Shown: positions 56,808-64,000 of the stretch, piece by piece | How the letters are laid out: every line of letters begins with the position of its first letter | Position numbering within the stretch: position 1 is the first letter of the stretch | Program-made: the position numbers and the translations under genes | Source: Rhodospirillales bacterium | Lineage (GTDB): Bacteria; Pseudomonadota; Alphaproteobacteria; Rhodospirillales; JASLLZ01 | Assembly (NCBI GenBank): GCA_030754885.1 | Contig: JASLZL010000021.1 | Location: forward strand, 1-64,000 | DNA: 64,000 bases | Direction of reading: 5' to 3' | Notes under the pieces: generated by a model | What the model was told of the DNA's origin: nothing | Database searches by the model: none | What the model saw: only the letters and a program-made list of their open reading frames with translations

Positions 56808-57974
56808 TTGAAACCCATGGTTTTGAAGACAGCCAATCGCGGGCGGGTGCCGCCCTTCATCGTCATGGACGTGATGCGCGCCGCCAATGAACGCGAGGCC
56901 GAGGGCGAACGGGTGCTGCATCTAGAGGTCGGGCAGCCCAGCACCGGCGCCCCCGCCCTTGTCGTCGAGAGAGCCAAGGCGGCCCTGGAGTGCGAACGGC
57001 TTGGATATACCGATGCATTGGGCATCCCCGCATTGCGCCAGGGCATCGCCGGCCACTACCGGACCGCCTATGACATAGAGGTCGATTTCCGCCGCGTCGT
57101 TGTTACCACGGGATCGTCGGGTGCATTCATTCTGGCCTTTTTGGCCGCTTTCGACGTCGGCGACCGGGTCGCCCTGGCCAGCCCCGGATATCCCGCCTAT
57201 CGCAATATTCTAAAGGCCCAGGGAGTCGAAGTGGTCGATTTGGCCGTCGGGCCGGAAACTAATTTTCAGCCGACGCCAGAAATTCTGGACTCCGTCGCAG
57301 GCGGACTGGACGGTTTGATCGTCGCCAGCCCGTCCAACCCGACGGGGACCATGATGGGCAGGGACGATCTGAAGTCCTTGGTCGCCTATTGCGCCGATCA
57401 GGGCATCCGCGTCGTATCGGACGAGATTTACCACGGCATCACCTATGGCGAGGCGGCCTCTTCGGCTCTGTCGTTCACCAACGACGCCTTGGTGATCAAC
57501 AGCTTCTCAAAGTATTTCTCAATGACCGGTTGGCGTCTGGGCTGGATGGTCGTACCCGAGGATTTGCTGCGGCCCATTGAATGTCTGGCCCAAAATCTCT
57601 TCATCTCAGCGCCGAGCTTGTCCCAGTACGCGGCGGTTGCCGCCTTTGACTGCACCGACGAATTGGACGGCCACGTTGTGCGCTATGGCCGCAACCGGGC
57701 ACTCTTGCTGGACGAGTTGCCGAAGGCGGGCTTTCACAAGCTGGCCTCGGCTGACGGCGCGTTCTACATCTATGCCGACGTCGGCCAAATGACCAACAAC
57801 AGCCAGGAGTTCTGTCAGCGGATGCTGGCCGAGACCGGCGTCGCGGTCACCCCCGGCGTCGATTTTGATCCTTCTCGCGGCAACCGGTATGTGCGATTTT
57901 CCTTCGCCGGTTCCTCCGAGGACATGGCGGCTGCGGCTCGCCTGCTACGGGACTGGCGGCACGTCAATCCGTGA
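56808..57974 (+). CDS. Class I/II PLP-dependent aminotransferase
   Basis: A 388-residue fold-type I aminotransferase. The cofactor Lys lies in NSFSKYFSMTGWRLGW; SPSNPTGTMMGRDDLKSL and VSDEIYHGITY provide the Asn and Asp/Tyr that bind PLP, and NRYVRFSFAGS holds the substrate Arg. It resembles aspartate/aromatic aminotransferases of the AspC/AAT-like type 1 group, but the substrate cannot be fixed. Start ATG 56808 gives the usual N-terminus. Its last 11 bases overlap the convergent rne gene. Confidence 0.92.
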   Translation: MKPMVLKTANRGRVPPFIVMDVMRAANEREAEGERVLHLEVGQPSTGAPALVVERAKAALECERLGYTDALGIPALRQGIAGHYRTAYDIEVDFRRVVVTTGSSGAFILAFLAAFDVGDRVALASPGYPAYRNILKAQGVEVVDLAVGPETNFQPTPEILDSVAGGLDGLIVASPSNPTGTMMGRDDLKSLVAYCADQGIRVVSDEIYHGITYGEAASSALSFTNDALVINSFSKYFSMTGWRLGWMVVPEDLLRPIECLAQNLFISAPSLSQYAAVAAFDCTDELDGHVVRYGRNRALLLDELPKAGFHKLASADGAFYIYADVGQMTNNSQEFCQRMLAETGVAVTPGVDFDPSRGNRYVRFSFAGSSEDMAAAARLLRDWRHVNP

Positions 57975-60423
57975 GGCGTTTCCACCATCCGGTACGCCCC
58001 GCACCGGCGGCCCTATTTCCACTTACTACTGACCCGACTTCGGTTACGCTCGGATTGTCGGTTCCCGGCGATTCTCCGGCGCTCTTGCTCGACGCCGCCA
58101 CAGTGATTGCCGGTACCGGTTCGGGGCGCTGGATTTCGGTTTGAGTGCGGTCCGTCGGCGGAGTCGCATCACCGGTCGACGGCTTCTCCGTCTTCTCCTC
58201 CACCGGTAATTTCTCCTCAACGCCGGCCTTGGAAGCAGCCCGTCCCACCTTCTTCGGCCCATCTTTGTTGGTCGATGGGCGGGCGGCGCGCCGGCGCCGG
58301 CGCGGTTTCTTGGCCTTAGGTTCGGCTTTGCCCTCGGATGGGGCTTCCGGGGCGGGCTCCACGGCGGTTGGCGCCGGGTCGATGGTCGCCGGTTCCGGTG
58401 CGGCCCGGGTAACGGCACTCTCAGATGCCGTTTCGTTGGTCGCCTCACCGGCCTCACGGGTTTCGCCCTGGTTCGCAACGGTTTTTTGCCGCCTGCGCCC
58501 ACCGCGCCTGCCGCGGCGACGGCGCTTGGCGCGCCCTTCCTCGCCGCCGGCCTTGGCCTCCGTCGCCGGGGTCTCCTCAGCCGTGGTCTCGGGCTCGGTC
58601 GAAGCGCCGGTACTGGCGGCCTCAGTGGCGGTCTCGGTGGCCGCCTCGGTGACCGCCTCGCCGCCGTCCTCGCTGCGGCCACGTCGCCGGGGCTTGCGCC
58701 GCCGCCGCCGTTTGCCGTCTTGATCGCCGCTTGCCTGTTCGTCGGTGGTTTTGTCCGCCTCGCCTTGGCCGGAGGACGGTCCTTTTTCGCGCTCGATCCG
58801 ATGTTGGGGCGGGATCAGCGAGTCGTCGCCGGCGAAGGTCACCGTCAGCTCGTAACGACTTTCCAGTTCCGCTACGGCCGGGCGTTTGGCGTTGAGAATA
58901 TAAAGCGCCACCGTTACCGATACGTGGATGATCAGCGAAGACTTAGGCCGGCGCAGGCCCTCTTCCTCGATGGCGCGCAGTACGTGGAGAGCGGTCGATT
59001 CGGTTGAGCGCCGGAAGCCCGAACCGCCACAGTGCGGGCACGGGCCAAAGCTGGTTTCAAAAAGACTTGGGCGGAGCCGCTGGCGCGACAATTCCATCAG
59101 ACCGAAGGGGCTGATCCGTCCCAATTGTATACGCGCCCGGTCTTGGCGCATGGCCTCTTTGAGGCGGCGCTCCACCTGGATCTGATTGCGCGTGTTCTCC
59201 ATGTCGATGAAATCGATGACGATGAGGCCGGCCAGATCGCGCAGGCGCAACTGGCGGGCGACCTCGTCCGCCGCTTCGATGTTGGTTTTGAGCGCCGTCG
59301 ACTCGATATTTCGTTCACGTGTCGAGCGCCCCGAGTTGACGTCAATGGAGACCAGGGCCTCGGTGGGGTTAATGATGATGTAGCCACCCGACTTCAATTG
59401 CACATCCGATCCGTGCATGGCATCAAGCTGGTCTTCCACCTTGTAATGGCGGAACAAAGGGGAATTGCCGGCAGGCCACGGCTTGATCCGTTTGACGTGG
59501 CTCGGCATCAAAAGCTTCATGAACGCCTTGGCCGTTTGGCAGGCTTCCTCGCCGTCTATGACGATCTCGTCGATGTCGCGGCTATAAACGTCGCGGATTG
59601 TGCGTTTGATCAGGTTGGCTTCTTCGTAAACCATGGTCGGCGCCGAGGACTTGAGCGTCAGATCGCGCACACTGCTCCATAGCCTGAGAAGGTAATCGTA
59701 ATCGCGCTTGATTTCGGCCTTGTTGCGTTCCTCGCCGGCGGTTCTGACGATGACGCCCATGCCGTCGGGAATATCGAGGTCGCCGAGAATGCTTTTCAGG
59801 CGCCGACGGGTGGCGCCGTTGTTGATTTTGCGCGAGATGCCGCCTCCACGCGCCGTATTCGGCATCAACACGCTATAGCGCCCGGCGAGCGACAAATAGG
59901 TGGTCAGTGCCGCTCCCTTGTTGCCGCGCTCTTCCTTGGCCACTTGGACAAGCAGGATCTGGCGCGCCTTGATAACCTCTTGGATGCGGTAGCGACGTGG
60001 CGAGGCCTTGCGTCGGCGGACGTCGACCTCCTCGGTGTCGTCGCCACCCACCACTTCGACATCGCTGGGTGAACCTTCGCCTTCGCCTTCGCCGTCGTCG
60101 GCGCCGGTTTCGGCGTCGTCATCGACCTTTTCGGCGGCGTCATGCTCGGCCAGCACAACCTCGCGGTCGGCGACCGGGATCTGATAATAGTCCGGGTGAA
60201 TTTCGCTAAAGGACAGAAAACCGTGGCGATTGCCGCCATATTCGATGAACGCTGCCTGTAGGGACGGCTCTACCCTCGTGACTTTCGCGAGATAGATGTT
60301 CCCTTTGAGCTGCTTGCGCGATGCGACCTCGAGGTCATATTCCTTCAAACGGTCTTCGTGCAGAACCACCACCCGGGTTTCCTCCCGGTGGGTGGCATCG
60401 ATCAACATGCGTTGAGTAGCCAT
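57964..60423 (-). CDS. rne: Ribonuclease E/G
   Basis: An 819-residue endoribonuclease that processes rRNA and tRNA and starts mRNA decay. The catalytic half has the S1 domain (LKGNIYLAKVTRVEPSLQAAFIEY) interrupted by an acidic insert (DDAETGADDGEGEGEGSPSD), then SIDVNSGRSTRERN and IVIDFIDMENTRNQ with the catalytic Asp residues, and the Zn-link CPHCGGSG. The C-terminal ~300 residues are low-complexity Ala/Glu/Pro with Arg-rich patches (RRRRGRRGGRRRQKT), suited to RNA binding and degradosome assembly. It has a structured leader upstream. Confidence 0.96.
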   Translation of the reverse strand: MATQRMLIDATHREETRVVVLHEDRLKEYDLEVASRKQLKGNIYLAKVTRVEPSLQAAFIEYGGNRHGFLSFSEIHPDYYQIPVADREVVLAEHDAAEKVDDDAETGADDGEGEGEGSPSDVEVVGGDDTEEVDVRRRKASPRRYRIQEVIKARQILLVQVAKEERGNKGAALTTYLSLAGRYSVLMPNTARGGGISRKINNGATRRRLKSILGDLDIPDGMGVIVRTAGEERNKAEIKRDYDYLLRLWSSVRDLTLKSSAPTMVYEEANLIKRTIRDVYSRDIDEIVIDGEEACQTAKAFMKLLMPSHVKRIKPWPAGNSPLFRHYKVEDQLDAMHGSDVQLKSGGYIIINPTEALVSIDVNSGRSTRERNIESTALKTNIEAADEVARQLRLRDLAGLIVIDFIDMENTRNQIQVERRLKEAMRQDRARIQLGRISPFGLMELSRQRLRPSLFETSFGPCPHCGGSGFRRSTESTALHVLRAIEEEGLRRPKSSLIIHVSVTVALYILNAKRPAVAELESRYELTVTFAGDDSLIPPQHRIEREKGPSSGQGEADKTTDEQASGDQDGKRRRRRKPRRRGRSEDGGEAVTEAATETATEAASTGASTEPETTAEETPATEAKAGGEEGRAKRRRRGRRGGRRRQKTVANQGETREAGEATNETASESAVTRAAPEPATIDPAPTAVEPAPEAPSEGKAEPKAKKPRRRRRAARPSTNKDGPKKVGRAASKAGVEEKLPVEEKTEKPSTGDATPPTDRTQTEIQRPEPVPAITVAASSKSAGESPGTDNPSVTEVGSVVSGNRAAGAGRTGWWKRLTD

Positions 60424-60910
60424 GAGATAGTTGTCTCCAAGAACCCTGTCGCGCCTGCCGCGGAGACCGCGGCGGACGGCAGGGCACTATGTGTAGATGG
60501 CCGGCGGCGCATGCGAACGCGGGTGTCCCTTCCCGAATAGGAAAGATCCCCTGAAGTGTCGTTCGCGCTGCTCTAACCGGCATGAATAAACCCCAAAACT
60601 TGTGAGGCGATGAATATGCGACCGTGCCGCCTCTGGCGGAGATCACAAACCTGCTCGAAGAGCAGGATTACCAACCGCACCACTACCGGCGGAAAAACAC
60701 ACCTGAAGTATGCGGTTGCGGTAAAACGCTCCATTAACATAGCGTTCGGACGGCTGATCCACAATGCCCTTGTTCAAATTCACATGTGGCGTGAAGGGCC
60801 GATGAGGGTGGCGATCACGATTGGAGTCGGTTGGATTGAGATTGCGAATAAGCCCGCAAACGCGGTATATCTAGGGGGAGGCGGAAGCGATACATACGCT
60901 ATATAGGGAT
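60424..60910. other. Divergent regulatory region and rne leader
   Basis: This 487-base region separates rne and the amidase gene. A strong hairpin GCCGCGG-AGA-CCGCGGC at 60457-60473 lies 34-50 bases before the rne start on its transcript. A 98-codon ORF on the plus strand (60610-60906) has no recognisable similarity and no ribosome binding site, and is not accepted. RNase E leaders are autoregulatory targets in enterobacteria; whether this long leader works that way is not known. AGGGAT just before 60911 serves the amidase gene. Confidence 0.55.
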
Positions 60911-62260
60911 ATGGGACGAACTGCTCCTAGCTTGCGTAGGGTCCTGGGATCGCTGATGACGGTGTCGGTTTTGGTGCTGTCGTGGGCTCTCTTTGGTGTG
61001 CCCCGCCCGGCTTCAGCCGAGGCCATCGTCGTCACTGACATCCGCGTTGGCCAACACGGAGATGTGACCCGGTTCGTTCTCGATTTCACTCAAAAGATTG
61101 AGTTTACCCTCTTTACCCTGGCTGAACCCGACCGGCTGGTCATTGATCTGCCCGAGGTCGGCTGGCGGTTGCCGCCGCGTCCCCTGCCCCGGCGGACAGG
61201 CGTGCTTGACGCCTTGCGTTATGGCCTGTTCAAGCCCGGCCTGTCGCGCGTGGTGGTGGACCTGACACGGCCGGTAGCGGCGCAACGGGCCTATCTCATG
61301 GACCCGGAGGGCGAGCGCGGCTACCGCTTGATCCTCGATCTGGTGCCGGCTTCTCGCGAGGCCTTTCTTGCGGTTGGCAAGAACCCACTGGCGCCAAAGG
61401 CGCCCGGGCAAGAAGCGCCAAAGGCGCCCGGGCAAGAAAGGCCAAAGGCGCCCGGGATAGCCGCTCCTCCGGCATCGCCAACCGGAGCCCCGCGACGCGA
61501 CGTCGTTGCGACGGTCGGTCGTCTGTCCTTCCCAACGCCACCCCGCAAACCTGAAATGGGTACCGTGAAACGGGTTATCGCCATCGATCCGGGCCACGGC
61601 GGCGTTGACCCGGGCACCGTCGGTGGATCGGGTATATACGAGAAGCAAATTACACTTTCCATGGCTCGTGAAATCCGTGACCGGCTACAGGCGACGGGGC
61701 GCTACAAGGTCGTATTGACCCGTGAGCGTGATGTATTCGTGCGACTGCGCGACCGCATCGCCGCCTCGCGCGAGGCGGGCGCCGAGCTTTTCATCTCAAT
61801 CCACGCCGACGCCATTAAGAACAGCAAGATTCGCGGACTTTCGGTCTATACCCTTTCTGAGAAGGCGTCCGACAAGGAGGCCGCGGCCCTGGCGGAAAAG
61901 GAAAACAAGGCCGACCTTATCGCCGGTATTGATCTGACCAAGGAAACGCCGGAGGTTACCAATATCCTCATCGACCTGGCGCAGCGCGAATCGATGAACC
62001 AGTCGGCCCGCTTCGCGGCGCACCTGGTCAAGGAACTGGCGCGCGAGACCAAGCTGTTGCGCAATACACACCGTTTCGCCGGCTTCGTCGTCCTCAAGGC
62101 TCCCGATGTTCCCTCGGTGCTGATGGAGCTCGGATTCCTTTCCAATCGCCAAGACGAGGCGGCCCTCAAGCGCAAAAGCTATCGGGCCAAACTGATCGCC
62201 GCCATGGCGCGCGCCTCCGACGCCTATTTCTCGCGCATCGAAGAAGCGGTCCGACCTTAG
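60911..62260 (+). CDS. amiC: N-acetylmuramoyl-L-alanine amidase (AMIN + Amidase_3)
   Basis: A 449-residue periplasmic cell-wall hydrolase that cuts the amide link between MurNAc and the stem peptide at division. After a signal peptide (VSVLVLSWALFGVPRPASA) comes the AMIN septal-targeting domain (DIRVGQHGDVTRFVLDFT), then a linker with the repeat APKAPGQE, and a zinc amidase domain: IAIDPGHGGVDPG (His), Glu in YEKQITL, SIHADAI (His), and the catalytic Glu in VLMELGFLSN. All ligands are present. Activation would require an EnvC-like LytM factor. ATG 60911 has AGGGAT upstream. Confidence 0.94.
   Translation: MGRTAPSLRRVLGSLMTVSVLVLSWALFGVPRPASAEAIVVTDIRVGQHGDVTRFVLDFTQKIEFTLFTLAEPDRLVIDLPEVGWRLPPRPLPRRTGVLDALRYGLFKPGLSRVVVDLTRPVAAQRAYLMDPEGERGYRLILDLVPASREAFLAVGKNPLAPKAPGQEAPKAPGQERPKAPGIAAPPASPTGAPRRDVVATVGRLSFPTPPRKPEMGTVKRVIAIDPGHGGVDPGTVGGSGIYEKQITLSMAREIRDRLQATGRYKVVLTRERDVFVRLRDRIAASREAGAELFISIHADAIKNSKIRGLSVYTLSEKASDKEAAALAEKENKADLIAGIDLTKETPEVTNILIDLAQRESMNQSARFAAHLVKELARETKLLRNTHRFAGFVVLKAPDVPSVLMELGFLSNRQDEAALKRKSYRAKLIAAMARASDAYFSRIEEAVRP
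61391..61456 (+). repeat. 24-base tandem repeat in the amidase linker
   Basis: Nearly three copies of GCGCCAAAGGCGCCCGGG plus CAAGAA encode APKAPGQE-type octapeptides between the AMIN and amidase domains. The first two copies are identical; the third has one substitution and is incomplete. Copy number may vary by slippage. Confidence 0.9.
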
Positions 62261-62349
62261 AAAAGAAGGCAAGGGGCGCCCGCTGTCGCCCGCAGGCGGC
62301 GAAAAAGTGTCGGACGGAATTCCCCGGGGCTAAAGGGAGAGAGAGTTCC

Positions 62350-62377
62350 TTTACACCCGGTATCAGATGTGCATAAT
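62350..62377 (+). promoter_or_regulatory. Promoter of the amino-acid ABC transporter genes
   Basis: TTTACA at 62350-62355 and CATAAT at 62372-62377 with a 16-base spacer, each one mismatch from consensus, lie about 70 bases before the permease start. The gap to the previous gene is only 89 bases beyond its stop, so this probably starts a new transcript. Confidence 0.6.
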
Positions 62378-62449
62378 CCCGCTGGAAAATTGAGGGAAAA
62401 TAATACCCCTGGTTCCCACCCAACTTGGATCACTTGAGGAGCGTAAATC

Positions 62450-63130
62450 ATGGGCTACGTATGGGACTTTGATGTCGTCCTAGCGTTCACTGATTTCTGG
62501 TTGAAGGGTGCCAGTATCACACTCGCTTACGCGTTCGGGACTATCGTTGGCGGTCTCATCCTTGGCGTTTTTTGCGGTATGGCGCTTCTTTTCCAATCCA
62601 GGAAATACCCCTGGTTAGGGCCCATCGTCTCGGCTCCGGTATACGGCTACGTACAAGTCTTCCGTTGTACGCCGCTACTGGTCCAGATCGTATGGTTTTA
62701 TTATGCCCTACCGGTCCTCTGGGGGGCCGCAATGCCCGCCTGGATGGCTTCGGGATTGGGGTTGATGCTCTACATGGGAGCTTTCTCGTCGGAAATTTTC
62801 CGTGCCGGTATCATGTCCATCGACAAGGGGCAGTGGCAGGCGGCGCGGGCCTTGGGCATGACCTACCAGCAGATGATGTCTCGTATCATTCTGCCCCAGG
62901 CGACGCGGCGCATGGTGCCGCCGTTCGTCAACCAGTCGATTCTGCAGCTCAAGAATACGTCGCTGCTGTACGTGGTGGCGGTGCCTGATCTGATGTACAC
63001 GGGCGCGATCATTGTCGCCGAGACGTTCCGGCCTCTCGAAGTTTATACCAGTGTTGCGATCATGTACTTCTGCATGCTTTTCCCGCTGCAAAGGTTTGCG
63101 GCACGAATGGAGGCGCGTCGTGACATCTAA
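62450..63130 (+). CDS. Polar amino-acid ABC transporter permease
   Basis: A 226-residue HisM/GlnP-type inner-membrane permease with about five helices. The EAA signature that docks the ATPase reads [25 protein letters not shown], and [16 protein letters not shown] is the family's early motif. GAGGAG lies eight bases before the ATG. It is followed by its ATPase. No periplasmic binding protein and no second permease is in the window, so the system is either a homodimeric permease or is completed by genes to the right of the window. The substrate is not assignable, though polar amino acids fit the family. Confidence 0.92.
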   Translation: MGYVWDFDVVLAFTDFWLKGASITLAYAFGTIVGGLILGVFCGMALLFQSRKYPWLGPIVSAPVYGYVQVFRCTPLLVQIVWFYYALPVLWGAAMPAWMASGLGLMLYMGAFSSEIFRAGIMSIDKGQWQAARALGMTYQQMMSRIILPQATRRMVPPFVNQSILQLKNTSLLYVVAVPDLMYTGAIIVAETFRPLEVYTSVAIMYFCMLFPLQRFAARMEARRDI

Positions 63131-63149
63131 TGGAAACGGAAAGGAAGTG

Positions 63150-63944
63150 ATGATCCGGATCAAGGATCTTCACAAATACTTTGGTAACGTGCAGGCGGTG
63201 CGCGGCGTATCGATCGATGTGAACGTAGGCGAGGTCCTTTTCATCATCGGGCCCAGCGGCTGCGGCAAGTCGACGACGCTACGCTGCATAAACCTCTTGG
63301 AGCATCCGACCAAGGGCACCATCCAGGTGGGTGAGGATTCGCACTCCTTCGGTGCCGGAATGAGCATGCCGCCGGGCGGCGTCCTGGCGCGCTATCGCAC
63401 CCACATCGGAATGGTGTTCCAGCAGTTCGACCTCTTCCCCCACATGACGGCGATCGAGAATGTCATGGAGGGGCCGGTCACCGTCCTCAAAAAACCGAAC
63501 AAGGAGGCCGAGAAAATAGCCGTCGATCTCCTTGCCAAGGTCGGGCTGTCGGACAAGGAAGATGTCTTCCCGGCGCAGCTTTCCGGTGGCCAGGCCCAGC
63601 GTGTCGCCATTGCCCGGGCTTTAGCCATGCAGCCCAGGGTGATGCTGTTCGACGAGGTTACCTCGGCGCTTGACCCCGAATTGGTGAGCGAAGTGCTCCA
63701 CGTCATGCGCAATCTTGCCGAGGAGGGGACGACCATGGTCGTCGTCACCCACGAGATGCAGTTCGCCCGCGATACGGCCGACCACATCGTGATGATGGAT
63801 CAAGGCCAGTTTATCGAGCAGGGGGCGGCGGACCAGATTCTCGACAATCCGCAGAACGAAAGGACCAAGTCGTTCCTCGCCCGCTTCCACGGCGCCGCCG
63901 ACATTCGGGGCTCGGCGGGTGTCGTCCTTGAGAAGGAAGACTAG
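63150..63944 (+). CDS. Amino-acid ABC transporter ATP-binding protein
   Basis: A 264-residue cytoplasmic ATPase of the polar amino-acid class (GlnQ/HisP type). It has Walker [11 protein letters not shown] loop [14 protein letters not shown], signature [15 protein letters not shown], Walker [15 protein letters not shown] and the His switch [13 protein letters not shown] 63150 has AAAGGAAG upstream; the overlapping GTG 63120 within the permease end is an alternative. The first 46 track codons overlap the permease in another frame and are rejected. It pairs with the preceding permease. Confidence 0.94.
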   Translation: MIRIKDLHKYFGNVQAVRGVSIDVNVGEVLFIIGPSGCGKSTTLRCINLLEHPTKGTIQVGEDSHSFGAGMSMPPGGVLARYRTHIGMVFQQFDLFPHMTAIENVMEGPVTVLKKPNKEAEKIAVDLLAKVGLSDKEDVFPAQLSGGQAQRVAIARALAMQPRVMLFDEVTSALDPELVSEVLHVMRNLAEEGTTMVVVTHEMQFARDTADHIVMMDQGQFIEQGAADQILDNPQNERTKSFLARFHGAADIRGSAGVVLEKED

Positions 63945-64000
63945 TCCTTCGGAGGGAACTCTCGCGCCGACGGATTGGGGGGAATGCCCGAAAAGGCCGA

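Noticed and set aside
58100-58720. Repeat array or CRISPR-like pattern in the 3' part of rne
   Set aside because: These are irregular Ala/Glu/Pro/Arg codons of the low-complexity RNase E tail, with no regular repeat-spacer spacing.
60610-60906. 98-codon ORF upstream of the amidase gene
   Set aside because: No ribosome binding site, no similarity, and it lies in a regulatory region.

Overview
The window is a high-GC chromosomal segment from an alphaproteobacterium, most likely in or near the Rhodospirillales. This rests on gene content (a MucR-type N-terminus, MlaA plus MlaC, an RNase E with a long Ala/Glu/Arg tail, ArsR-methyltransferase/metF/metH, a CIRCE-controlled groESL) and codon style, not on a 16S gene. 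It carries about 55 credible genes, one tRNA and no rRNA or CRISPR. Most genes are chromosomal housekeeping, and many ORF-track starts needed moving to an internal codon with a ribosome binding site.

Layout. 1-6.3 kb: a frameshifted dienelactone hydrolase, an HD-domain hydrolase, and a minus-strand run gabD, gor, cis-3-hydroxyproline dehydratase-like. 6.3-9.6 kb: glmU-glmS (UDP-GlcNAc synthesis). 9.7-12.4 kb: tRNA-Val(CAC) followed by a small lower-GC island with a tyrosine integrase, a UPF0149-like protein, a 54-residue MucR N-terminal mini-protein and, overlapping it by ATGA, a BglII/BstYI-like restriction endonuclease with no methyltransferase. The island ends inside a DUF1501 gene, of which only the N-terminus remains. 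12.5-15.8 kb: DUF1800, two RidA paralogues, a large hairpin, hisG. 15.8-21.4 kb: prmA, uvrD, SEC-C and Cys-cluster proteins, a 2-hydroxyacid dehydrogenase. 21.4-24 kb: a second, intact DUF1800-DUF1501 pair.

24-31.4 kb: a trypsin-like/PDZ protein with its catalytic triad lost, a ClC transporter with CBS domains, a diguanylate cyclase, and an overlapping GT2-TVP38-GT39 operon for glycosyl transfer at the membrane. 31.4-33.7 kb: promoter, CIRCE, groES-groEL, terminator and a MITE-like inverted repeat. 33.7-40 kb: 3-hydroxyisobutyrate dehydrogenase family, TerB-like, small membrane protein, VOC protein, DinG-like helicase, and a low-GC M23-like lipoprotein lacking a zinc ligand.

40-45.6 kb: a translationally coupled methionine operon (ArsR-methyltransferase fusion, metF, metH) behind an AT-rich palindrome. 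46-51 kb: mlaA-mlaC, then ettA-ggt on the other strand. 51-58 kb: Na+/solute symporter, DUF3047 lipoprotein, M48-TPR protease, a divergently overlapping gamma-glutamyltransferase-like lipoprotein, and an aminotransferase. 58-64 kb: rne with a structured leader, an AMIN-amidase, and the permease and ATPase of a polar amino-acid ABC transporter. The last 56 bases hold no recognisable gene.

The most interesting accessory locus is the tRNA-Val island, where a mini-MucR gene is coupled to an orphan BglII-fold endonuclease. Secondary points are the duplicated DUF1800/DUF1501 pairs, several enzyme-family members that have lost catalytic residues, and a glmU gene with no standard start codon.
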